Source: Mactra quadrangularis (Eukaryota > Mollusca > Bivalvia > Venerida > Mactridae). Taken from it: a stretch of DNA of 64,000 nt. The stretch is taken from contig CM046295.1 in NCBI GenBank assembly GCA_025267735.1, positions 17,629,592-17,693,591 of the forward strand, in the 5' to 3' direction. The position numbers and the translations under genes were made by a program. Positions 11,313 through 21,610 of the stretch are shown one piece after another. The notes under the pieces are model-generated. The model saw nothing but the letters and a program-made list of their open reading frames with translations. It was not told the origin of the DNA and ran no database searches. The first letter of the stretch is position 1, and every line of letters starts with the position of its first letter.

Positions 11313-13640
11313 TTTTTTCTAAGTTTGTAGATCAAAATGAACTTTACCACAATTGTATTAGTTCATTTTTACATCACAATTCAAAACATACACATAAGTA
11401 GCTCATTTAAACATCGTTTTCATTTTCACAGCAGTGGTATTCCAGGTCAATGACATTATTGTATGTCTTTCTTATTAATTATTGCCCACACCTTAGATAT
11501 TTGCAAGTTGATGTATGATTTCACAGTCTTTTTTCTCCACAACAAAAATTGTAGGTTGTTACTTCATATTAAAGCTTTTGTCTTCCCTTGTCTTGAAAAA
11601 AGATCTGAAAAGTAAAAACAAAATTTTTCTGAAGAATTGTTATGGAAGAAAGAAAATCTAAAATAACCATATACGACTTGTACTCACTAAGTTCTGCTGC
11701 AAGCGAATTGTTCTACCAATTAAGAAAATCCTGCTAATGAATTAAACACTAACTACCATAACTCTTGCCACTGTGTTTAATGTAAGCAGCCTGGTAGGAC
11801 AAACATTTCAATATATTTCACTTTTCAGAACCAAATCTATAATAGCAGTAACAAGTTGCCCAAACCCAAATATAGTTCATTAGGGAAATCTCAAGACCAT
11901 AAAAGTTGAGCTCTGTTAACTGGAAGATTTGGTCCGGGCAAGTAAAATATGTCTGTCAAATTGCAAGCAATCTACTTCAAAAATCTAAACTCTAAAGTTG
12001 AGTTAACATTACAATCTAAGAAGGCTCCTGTCAGGAGACCTGACCTTACATGAAAGAAGACAGCTTCAGTGAGTCAGAACTTGCTGTCTACTCCAATTAT
12101 CAGTCAGGATTTTAATTATTTGTAGTCTAAGAAAAGAATCCTTTCAAGATGTACTTTTAATTATTTTCACGATTACAAGATAGTGACCCACTTTTTACAA
12201 CCTTGTATTTAATACAAAACTGAGCGTCCAAAATTGTGCAAAATAAAATGGAGTTAAAATCACTTACATACAATTGTCCGTGTGTCAATCGTTCTTCAAA
12301 TAAACGGCAAAATGAATTAATAATGGCTGTTAAAAAATGTAAATATTTCTGTGAAAAAAAAATCATCTTGGTTGACAAGGCGTCTGATAAACATTAAGCG
12401 TCTGAGCGATATAGGCGAAAGATTAGTCTGGTTTGCATTTTTTTGTCAATAGGAATACGCGACAAAATAAAATTTGTAAACCCGACTGTATTAAAATAAC
12501 GAATACAAAATCAAATCGTTATCATCATGGAGCTTTTCGGCTAAAATTTTGTTGCGAATAAAATGTATATAAATGACTAAATTACTATTTTTGAGACTTA
12601 ATCGACTTCAAATCGTTGCCATTTACGATTTATTTTTATCAAAATCTATTGTTCTGCGCTTAAAATTGGTGAAATATAGTTTAATAAAAACTGCGGGAAT
12701 TCAAGGGAAGCAACTGCAACAAATTTTATCATAAGCATGTAGGATTTATCTCCCTTATTTAAATAAAACTGGAACATTGTGATTCAAAGTAAAGTTAAAT
12801 TGTAGCTCATTAAATGAGATTTCTACCGTATTGTGACATTTATTTTCCATTTCAAATAGTAGACGTAAATTCTAATGAGATTCTAGAAGCCTGCATCTCT
12901 TCCAAAATTTCAAAAAATCTGGATCCGGATAATATTCTCTCATTTTTAATTGCTATTTGTGTATTACTTATTTCAACAAACACAGCATTGCAATATTTGT
13001 GACACCAGTACGATGATATAACAAGATGTCCCCACCGTGTTATAAATCTGTCTTATTGGTTTGGTCTAACACCGAATCAGCTCTGTGTATATCACAGTCA
13101 CATCACGACAGTCAGTCAACCTATACACCGTTCCAGAAAAGACTTAATCTCTGGATTTAGCTGTTTATCTGTTACATGGCACACACTTCCGTCAGTGACT
13201 GACAACTGTCCCGTATGGATAAGAATTGGTGGTAGGAAAGAGAATGACCGTAGAAATCATTTCAAGACCAAAATCCATTGATAAAGGGACTCCAGTACTT
13301 ACAATTATCATCTCCAAACTAACCATGGACCCTATATAAATATGTACTCATGGTCCATGAACTAACATAGATGAGAAATTGTGGTTTGTTGGCATGGTTT
13401 CAACGGCAATGGAACGAACTTGACGATCGTTTGTCGATGCAGGTAAGTGGTCGCTTATCCCAGTGTCCTTAATTTCTTCCGCAGGGGAGTTTGACTGGTC
13501 GTTGTGAAGAAGTGATCGCTGTGGTCAAGTGGTCCCCAGGACAGGTTTCTTTGTACAGTAAACTTTCCCTAACCTGGGCATTCCTTAGGCCCGGCTAAAT
13601 TATCCACTGTAGTTTTCAGAAAGTGAAACAAAATGAAGAA
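11313..13640. other. gene-free stretch upstream of the zinc-finger gene
   Basis: No coding exon was seen. Because the zinc-finger gene reads leftward, its promoter and any 5' UTR exon should lie here. A TATA-like CTATATAAATA at about 13332-13342 sits between two inverted CATGGACC/GGTCCATG halves; this is only suggestive. Short frames (for example 12814-13002) show no domain or homologous copy. Confidence 0.4.
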
Positions 13641-14036
13641 GTAATTATTGAAATTTAATTGATAAAATTTGTTAGTTACAGATTTATATATAAGTGTGAC
13701 AGTAAAAGTCATGACGTCATGAAAATTATTTTAGACTCGTCCTTGGTAGAGTTTATTTTCTACGTTGTGACTGGCGGTGCAGGCGTGGTTGTTGTTGTTG
13801 GCGATGGTGCCGGGGCAACGAAAACTCGACTGAAAAGAAACAAGTTTTAAAGTAGAGCAGTTTTATCCATTTTTACGTAAAATCGATTTTTATTTCACCG
13901 AGTTAGTTTTGCTTTTATAAATTTAATCGTCATTAAACAGGATTTGAAATTTATCTTTAATTCAAATTGAAAATCCTTAACACATATAAAAAATCGATGT
14001 AAAACTTTAAAGAAACTATATATTTCACACATCACT

Positions 14037-14290
14037 AGAAGGGGAAGTGCCTCGAAAATAAAGGTTTACACAAAAACAAGAAGGAGAGGGGCCTTAAACA
14101 AACCAAGAAAAGGAAGGGGTCTAACATAACCAATAAAGGGGAGGGGCCTAACACAAACCTAAAGAGGGGAGGGGCTTAACACAAATATTGAAAGGGGAGG
14201 GGGGCTTACACAACCAAGAAAGGGGAGGGGGCCTAACACAACTCTAGAAAGGGGAGGGGCGTAACGCAAACCAAGAAAGTGTGGGTGGTC
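14037..14290. repeat. G-rich minisatellite, about 30-bp unit
   Basis: At least seven degenerate units follow the pattern AGAAAGGGGAGGGG-C(C/T)TAACACAAACC. Each carries two runs of four to six G, all on the plus strand. The array starts at about 14037 and decays into GTGTGGGTGG near 14290. Confidence 0.8.
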
Positions 14291-14492
14291 TTATATGTTG
14301 CACACTTACCCGTTTATAACTTGTGATAATCCCGTGTCTTTATTTATGACGCCATTATATTTATCTTTATTACGTTGTTTTTGTCTGGCAGCGAAAGCCG
14401 TCAGTCCTACGACAGCTAACACCCAGGAGAACATCATTGCTGACGACTCTGAAACAAGAGGAAACGATACAATACGATACATTGCGATATGA

Positions 14493-14795
14493 TGCTATAC
14501 TGTCGGATGCTGTACGATACGATGCGATGCTTTACCTAAAGATACGATGCGATACATTACCTAAAGATACGATGCGATACTTTACCTAAAGATACGATGC
14601 GATACTTTACCTAAAGATACTATGCGATACTTTACCTAAAGATACTATGCGATATTTTACCTAAAGATACGATGCGATACTTTACCTAAAGATACTATGC
14701 GATATTTTACCTAAAGATACGATGCGATACTTTACCTAAAGATACTATGCGATACTTTACCTAAAGATACTATGCGATACTTTACGATATAATGC
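14493..14795. repeat. 25-bp minisatellite (GATACGATGCGATAC / TTTACCTAAA)
   Basis: About ten to eleven head-to-tail units are built of GATAC(G/T)ATGCGATAC followed by TTTACCTAAA. Differences between units are mostly G to T at one site and C to T at another, and variant units partly alternate, suggesting multi-unit expansion. Degenerate GATACGAT-like sequence continues to about 15010. Confidence 0.9.
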
Positions 14796-15065
14796 GACAC
14801 TGTGCAATAAGACCCATTGCGATACAATATATTACTTACTCATGCGATACGATCAGATCAAAACCCTACGATGCGATGCGATACTTTATGATACGATACG
14901 GTACAATTAAATACTTAATACACTACGATGTATGTACGATGCAGTTCACGACAGTATTCTATACAACACTATATATAATATAAACAATTCTATATTATGC
15001 GATACATGAACTTTACGATTTGACCTAATGCAAAACAAAAAATAAACGATTCAATGCAAAACTTT

Positions 15066-15475
15066 CAGACACGACACGACACGACACGACACGACACGAC
15101 ACGACACGACACGACACGACACGACACGACACGACACGACACGACACGACACGACACGACACGACACGACACGACACGACACGACACGACACGACACGAC
15201 ACGACACGACACGACACGACACGACACGACACGACACGACACGACACGACACGACACGACACGACACGACACGACACGATACGATACGATACGATACGAT
15301 ACGATACGATACGATACGATACGATACGATACGATACGACACGACACGACACGACACGAAACGAAACGATACGATACGATACGACACGACACGAAACGAT
15401 ACGACACGACACGACACGACACGACACGATACGATACGATACGATACGACACGATACGATACGACACGATACGAC
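15066..15475. repeat. pentanucleotide satellite (ACGAC)n with ACGAT and ACGAA blocks
   Basis: About 82 uninterrupted 5-bp units. The left two thirds are pure ACGAC. Then come a block of ACGAT, a second ACGAC block, and a mosaic of ACGAA, ACGAT and ACGAC. Neither ACGAC nor its complement makes a stop codon in any frame, so long spurious frames of repeated CRVVS or DTTRH appear on both strands; they are not genes. Confidence 0.97.
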
Positions 15476-16049
15476 ATTATTTTTTGTTTGTCTTAATTTT
15501 GGCATTTTAAGATAATCTATATCAAAGAAAAAAAATGTAAAATTAAATATCATCACATATTTATGTACATTTACAATTCAACCTTCGGGTCATTGGTCAA
15601 ATTTTAACGACGGCCAATATTTTATAAATTTAGAAATAAAAGTCAAATGAACGTCGATCGAACGTCCAGTTTCAAATAAATGTCAGTAATCAATCACTGA
15701 TTTAATGAAAATGTTTAAATAAAACCACATAGCGTTCTTAGATTTATATATAGATAAACTGTTGGCTTTGTTTTCATGTTTTCCCAGTCAATTTTTTATT
15801 ATACAGAGGTCTGCAGAACTGTAATAATAAAATACACTGAAATTGGGTTTCAACTATTTTGGCAATCTGATTAAAATCCGATCTAAAATTTTACCACACG
15901 CATACTCGCTAATTTAGATCTGGCCTTTTCCAAACAAAGGTCACGTTCAGGTGACCTTTTCTCATCATAATATTCATGACGAAATTGTTATGATACGTTA
16001 CTTGTTTACATCGTCTACGTCACGAAATTTGAAATGAGCCGCCCAATCG
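15476..16049. other. non-coding stretch
   Basis: AT-rich DNA between the pentanucleotide satellite and the dispersed repeat at 16050. No exon, RNA gene or repeat was recognised. Confidence 0.4.
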
Positions 16050-16265
16050 CAGACTGTGAATAATACTGCTGTTAAATTAGCATGCAAACATAGGTCTAAA
16101 AATAGAAATTACGAAAATCAAAATGTGATTAATAGTGTTTTCGTCTAGATGAAAGCTACGCATTGATTGGTCGACACAAAGTTCATCTCGACGTGACCTT
16201 GCATTGACTAAGTAGTGATCCAGTACGACAACGCTCTACAGGATCTCTGTTTACGGAGACAACTA
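16050..16265 (+). repeat. dispersed repeat, copy 1 (inverted copy at right edge of window)
   Basis: About 200 bp match, in reverse complement, the last 200 bp of the window (63800-64000). Shared blocks include GGTCTAAAAATAGAAATTACG, GGTCGACACAAAGTTCATCT followed by CGACGTGACCTT, and TCTACAGGAT. The nature of the element is unknown. No coding capacity was seen. Confidence 0.8.
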
Positions 16266-16593
16266 TTTTGGCAAAGAAGGGACATTAAGGGCCAATGTTT
16301 ACTCGTATGAAATGAAGTGAGCAAATTTATTCCGATGGTTAAATGTATTTCACATATCGAAGTAATTGAGAGTATGATTTCTTGGGTGAACAAAGCTGAT
16401 GGATTTCAAATCTTAATAAAACATAGTTGAATTTGTCCAACCAAAGTCAAACATATTTTGCTGAAAGCGTGGCATTGCAAGTATACCGAAATACGGAACT
16501 AAGCCCTTACCTACATGTACATGTATAATAAGGCTCACAGGAGCTAAAATCCGCGAAAGAGGATAGATCTGTATTTCAAATTGAAATATTCAT

Positions 16594-16920
16594 CTGTAGC
16601 CTGTTCAATTACCCAAAACGTTCCAAAACGTTCCGTAACGATACATTCAGAACTCCTCGGCCATTCGCTGCGAATAATCTCGGACATATTTAGACGCTAT
16701 TTTGAAACTACCGGTGTTGAAGTAAATAAATATACGATCGTTTAGGCAATGAATGATGTTTCGTTTTTAGTCCGTCAATTTTGAAACATTGCCATACTCA
16801 TTGCCATAACGATCGTATATTTGTTTATTAGATTAGATTCTTTGCAGCGAATGGCCGAGGAGTTCCGAATTATCGTTACGGAACGTTTTGGAACGTTTAG
16901 GGTAATTGAACAGGCTACTG
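16594..16920. mobile_element. MITE-like fold-back element, arms about 80 bp
   Basis: The left end TGTAGCCTGTTCAATTACCC is mirrored by GGTAATTGAACAGGCTACTG at the right end. The match continues inward through AAACGTTCCAAAACGTTCCG and GGCCATTCGCTGC. A second inverted pair (ATACGATCGTTTAGGCAATG and CATTGCCATAACGATCGTAT) lies inside. The inner pair is related to fold-backs at 38988-39084 and 53219-53315. No clear target-site duplication was seen. Confidence 0.85.
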
Positions 16921-17008
16921 TTTAGTTCGAAACTCCTCAAAACTATTTCTACGAATCGTGCGCTCAAACAAATCGTATATCGCTCGAACACTTGTGGGAC
17001 TGCATGTC

Positions 17009-17140
17009 TCGACTACAGACTGAGCAATAGTCCGGTGATAGGAGGCGTACTTAATCAAAGGATCGCTAGGTCCCAAGTTCGAAATACACAAGGGAGCAAT
17101 GTTAATTTCATTGAGCAAGAAATTTTCTTGCTGTAAAGTC
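17009..17140 (+). mobile_element. SINE family C fragment
   Basis: Decayed plus-strand copy: GGATCGCTAGGTCCCAAGTTCG (head) and TTGAGCAAGAAATTTTCTTG (body) align with the better copies at 17438 and 17641. Confidence 0.55.
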
Positions 17141-17437
17141 CATGAGCTTGCATTAGCATGAAATCTTAACAACACGATACAAATATATTTTACTTTTTGG
17201 AGCTTGTTTGATTTGACTGTTAATCGCAAATATTAAAACTAAAAAAAAAAACAATGAAACTTGGAATTGTATAATTGATACCTTGTGCCTGAGATATTCG
17301 GACATGTTCGTTTATTATCAAACACCACAAGACTACACCGAGCAATACATATTCTACCTTCATGGCTGAAATAAAAAAACATGCAAAAATCGAGTGATTA
17401 CGAATGATTAAACCAACGAAAGCATTTCTCGCGTGCG

Positions 17438-17640
17438 AAGGAGTAGGGTTCTGGTGGCTGGACGCGCTCAGGGATCAAGAGGTCCCGGGTTCGATCCCAA
17501 CTAGGAGCATTGCTAAATTTCCTTGAGCAAGAAATTAACCTACGATTGTTTCAATCCACCTAGGTGTAAATGGGTACTGTGAGTGTCTCGCCTACCTGAA
17601 GGTGATTTATGATAATGATCACAGGATTTATCGTACAATA
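17438..17640 (+). mobile_element. tRNA-headed SINE, family C
   Basis: The head has AGGAGTAGGGTTCTGGTGGC and a box-B-like GGTTCGATCCC. The body has TTGAGCAAGAAATTAACCTA and AGGTGTAAATGGGTACTGTG. It is followed directly by another copy in the same orientation. Confidence 0.8.
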
Positions 17641-17890
17641 TTGTAGAAGCGGTGATCTATTAGTAGGACGCGCGCTTAGGGATCGAGAGGTCCCGGGTTC
17701 GATCCCAACTATGGGCACTGTTAAATTCCTTGAGCAAGAAATTAACCTACGATTGTTTCATTCCACGTAGGTGTTAGTTGGTACTGCGAGGGATCACCTG
17801 TCTGAAGGTGATTTAAATGGTCAGGAGTTACAGTACTAAATTGTAAGGTCTACTGAGCATGTATATAGAAGCAGACTTTAAAACATGCTT
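17641..17890 (+). mobile_element. tRNA-headed SINE, family C, tandem neighbour
   Basis: It is in the same orientation and order as the copy just before it (GGATCGAGAGGTCCCGGGTT, TTGAGCAAGAAATTAACCTA) and keeps the 3' motif GAAGCAGACTTTAAAACATG. The head is more decayed. Confidence 0.8.
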
Positions 17891-17925
17891 AAACTTTAAA
17901 CGTAGCCGATTTTAAAATTACTGTA

Positions 17926-18137
17926 AGGCCACAACAAGTTGATCACGTGTTCTATGGATTCGCTTGCACCTTAATTTTGACGGTTTACAAAAAATATTTT
18001 TATTTCCTCGCTCGCTCTTAAAATTTGGTCAATCCGCTTTATAAAGCAACTGAATTAAGATGTTTTTTCTTCGCTCGCGCACCCCATTTTTTTGTCCAGA
18101 AAAATCCGCATAAAACAAAATCAACTTGTTGTGGCCT
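17926..18137. mobile_element. MITE-like element, copy 2 of 2
   Basis: Bounded by AGGCCACAACAAGTTGATCA and inverted TCAACTTGTTGTGGCCT. It matches 2096-2315 along its whole length, including AAAGCAACTGAATTA in the middle. Confidence 0.8.
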
Positions 18138-20040
18138 GACCTTTCACTGATAAAGGATTAAGCGTTCCATGGCAGAAAAAAACTTAGTTTTACGGATTTG
18201 CGACAAAACAGGTCGTAAGACCTTAAATAATACAGACTCATAGTAAACTTTGAAAATTCCACTCACCTATTTGATTCCAAATATTCACGCACAGAAAAAA
18301 AACAAACACAGAAACCAACCTGAAGTGGCAATTTTAAAAGTTGCTTTAAAATGACTACTTACTCTTACTCATATTAACAGTCGCGGATCATGAATCAAAA
18401 TTAAGAGGGGCGCAACTTTTCTGTCAAAGGATGCTAGGATCAGTGTAACAAAAAGCCTAGACACCATTTTGAAACACTGTTGCAAGTATACATGTATGTA
18501 TTTGAAAATTTGAGTTTTTTTTTCATTTTTTCGAAGATGGACCCGAAAACCCCACAACCCCATAAAATCCCCCCATCTTCATCCGCCATTTTATAAATTA
18601 ACAAAAGTTTAAAGTTCATGCCCTCTGCTTCGAATTTATATCGAAAATCATCATCATCATCCATAAAGATCATATTTTTGACAGATACCATATTAAAATG
18701 CACGTGGCATTAATGGCTTTTTTCTGATTTTTGAATCAAATTATTGCAAATATGAAATATACTATAATACACTATAATTATGCTGCGTCACTTTTACGAA
18801 CTCATCTTTGTACTCAAACTCAAGTTTATGTTTTGATCATAAATTTTACTTTAAAACCACGATAATTTATGTTGGAACATTTCATACATTCCCATCATTT
18901 TTATGGCATTGAATATTTTTAAAACACATTAAAGTTAAAACTTGTTGTTCAGAACTTTTGGAGAGTACTATACAAAAATGAATTTGCCCTTTTCAATATT
19001 TTTTAATCAAACATCCGGCAGGGCAGACTAACTAAGCTTTGATATAAATACGGAACAACGTTGTTTGGAGACAGGCCGGCAAACAAACATTTAACTTCAA
19101 GTGAAAGACAAAATCAACAGTTTTGAAATATGTTATAACAAATTATATTAAAAATGCAAGTTTCCTTATTAAGTAAGTTTAAAATAAACAAGTAGTTAAC
19201 CCTAAGCTCCTATTATTAAATTTGAAAAATTACATAATTTAAGTATGGAAAGCCGTACATTATCCGTGAATGTGGATTCTGCAGATACTGAATGTGCCGA
19301 AAGATTGATTAAACGAAGATGAGAGGTAGATTGTTTAACAGATTGCTAATCTAAATCAAAATAAATTTTATGAACATAAAATCCAATGGCCATATAAACA
19401 TAAAGGTATTTTTAGATTTATAAGTGTTCTGGTAACGATTTTCGGACGAAACAATGGCCGAAATACATATTAACGAGTTGACCATTTTTAGACATTATAT
19501 ACATGTATAAACGTATTTGTACTACAAACTGAATTGTACTTTTTTGCATGACATACAAGTTTTTAGACGATGGACGCACATTGAGCGATACACACTAAAA
19601 AGCTATTACTGGTGTGGTATAACGCCAACAAGTGGACACGTATTTTTAATTTTGTGAGCGTCCATCGTTCAAATATGGCACCATACAAATGTTTATACAT
19701 GTACCTTCTCCGTGTTTCATATTGTACGTCTTTTATGTTTGTTTTGTAACATGTTAATATGTGTATGTCTTGTTGTTGGGTTTTTTTAGGGGGGCTTATC
19801 AGCCTAAGAAATTATATTAATCTTTCTAAACAAACATATCTAAACACACGTTTGATGTGCTAAAGCTTTTTTACAAATCTGCGAAAACATGAAAAACAAC
19901 TATGACGTTCCATATTTATAATTTTACCCGATACGCTTGTTACTTCGTATGTTATTGATATTTGGACATAAAAAAAAGTTTACTTAATATGCAATAATCG
20001 ACGTGGCTTAATTAAACATGTGATTTTTGTACAAGTAATG
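18138..20040. other. non-coding stretch
   Basis: Apart from the inverted repeat at 19498-19702 and a short TCATCATCATCATC run near 18648-18662, nothing recognisable. The small minus-strand frames at 18369-18703 have no domain. Confidence 0.4.
19498..19702. repeat. imperfect inverted repeat
   Basis: TACATGTATAAACGTATTTGTA and then GACGATGGACGC on the left are mirrored by GCGTCCATCGTTC and CAAATGTTTATACATGTA on the right. The left arm carries an extra block, so the arms are uneven. Probably a decayed fold-back element. Confidence 0.5.
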
Positions 20041-20960
20041 TATAGAGTCCACCAAAAGTTCCTGGACAAAATCCTGTTTAAAAATACTAAATAATCAATT
20101 CACATTTACCCATAAAAAGAGACAAACAGCCATCTGAGCAAATTCTAAAATCAACTTTAATAAGGGACCTTAGTCAGTTATCTTCCCCTGATAAAATCTG
20201 AAGCAATCCAATTGGTAAGTAGGTCCTATTAGTTTGAATCCTCGGATTTTATCATTGAAGTTCTATGTAAGGATAACAAAATATTTCTTCCAACATCTTT
20301 CTTGTTAATAAAGATATTAACAGAAGTGATGAAATTTAGATAGTTATGTACCCTAAAAATACTTAGCTTGAATTTCAAACAAATAAAATGATTTACAAAA
20401 ATGTTATTTTAGATTAATTTTGGCAAATTGACATTGAAAAGTTAGGGTAAAATCCGAGTAATCCAACTAATTGGACCTACCTATTTGAAGAGAATTCAAG
20501 GGAAAATAACTGACTAAAGTCCCTTATCAACATAATTATGATTCAAACTTTGTTTAACACGGGTCGATAGCGCAGTTGGTATCGCGCCGGGATTTTGAAT
20601 CTCGTGTCCCGAAGGGGTTACGGATTCGGATCTCATCCGGGGAGGTCATACCCTTCCATAAAAATTTGAAAATTATGTCAATTTTCCTCCATTAATATGG
20701 TATATGGAGAGGTTTCTGGCCTTGTGGAAGGGTATGTGAGTAATGGTTATAGACAATGGTCCAGGAAAGCTAGGTTAGGTGCGCTTGACGCCGTAAAATG
20801 ACCTGAAATGTGTTGATACGGCGTTAAACCCAATAAAAAAAAATCAAACTTTGTTACATGAATCAAAGTTAATTATAGTGACACTGACACACCTTGAAAT
20901 ATATATAATTAGTTTTTGCTTCAAAGTTCATTTGTCCGAGGACGTTTTGAGAGCACTGTA
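20041..20960. mobile_element. Tc1/mariner-like non-autonomous element with nested SINE
   Basis: The left end TATAGAGTCCACCAAAAGTT is mirrored by an end that reverse-complements to TACAGTGCTCTCAAAACGTC. Both resemble the ends of 3907-4632. No transposase remains. A family A SINE is inserted at 20555-20843 with its own target-site duplication. Confidence 0.6.
20555..20843 (+). mobile_element. tRNA-headed SINE, family A, nested, with intact target-site duplication
   Basis: The head GGGTCGATAGCGCAGTTGGT is followed by the family body and a tail ending CCCAATAAAAAAAA. The 12-bp TCAAACTTTGTT is present directly before the insertion (20543-20554) and directly after it (20844-20855), as expected for target-primed insertion. 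Confidence 0.9.
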
Positions 20961-21126
20961 CGAATACAGTTTAATTAAACAAATGTTTAACACAAAGAGA
21001 AAATCCATTCCGGGAAGTTATTAGTATTTGATCGTTTATTGGCGCAGTTTGCGACTTTTTTTTCGGTCAGCTTTTAACTACCCGATCCAAACATTTACTT
21101 GACACGAAGTGATTTTTTGTTTTCCC

Positions 21127-21134
21127 TATAAAAG
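21127..21134 (+). promoter_or_regulatory. TATA-box-like TATAAAAG upstream of the receptor gene
   Basis: TATAAAAG lies 477 bp before the receptor start codon in a CC-TATAAAAG-TG context and has the right orientation. A transcription start near 21155-21165 would leave a 5' leader of about 450 nt. This is a motif match only. Confidence 0.4.
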
Positions 21135-21610
21135 TGATCGTTGCAACATTTTTCAAACCTTTAAAGTCACCATTCACAGTCAATGTTACTCGTTTGCAAT
21201 CAGTTGTTTAGAGAAATTCTACAGTTGAAACACATAACTTAGGATTTATTTTTCATATTAACGGCTGTACTGTTGACAATACTATATTATAAGGATTTTC
21301 GTTAATATGCTTCTAAAGGAACGCAATGAATAGCGACATTGTGATTTTTTTCTTTCTTTCTTAGTGCAAATGATGATTAAAAACAACCAACAATAAAACA
21401 ATTAAGGATCGACCCAAGCTTAACTTAAGTGATAGACAATTAGCTTTTAAATAAATATTAGTCATTTTAGACTGAGAACAATTGAATACTTGGCTCATTG
21501 ACCCAGAACAAACATGTTACCATGTGTTAATTAAAATTTGTGACCAACAGGAAAAAATATAAACACAGACATTTCTTAGCGTCGACTAGAACTTACCGAA
21601 ACGATCAACA

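Noticed and set aside
10913..11350. 145-codon frame overlapping the start of the zinc-finger gene
   Set aside because: A shadow in another frame of a clearly coding zinc-finger region.
15025..15556. Overlapping open frames of repeated CRVVS / DTTRH on both strands
   Set aside because: They are the pentanucleotide satellite translated; all frames stay open because the repeat has no stop codon.
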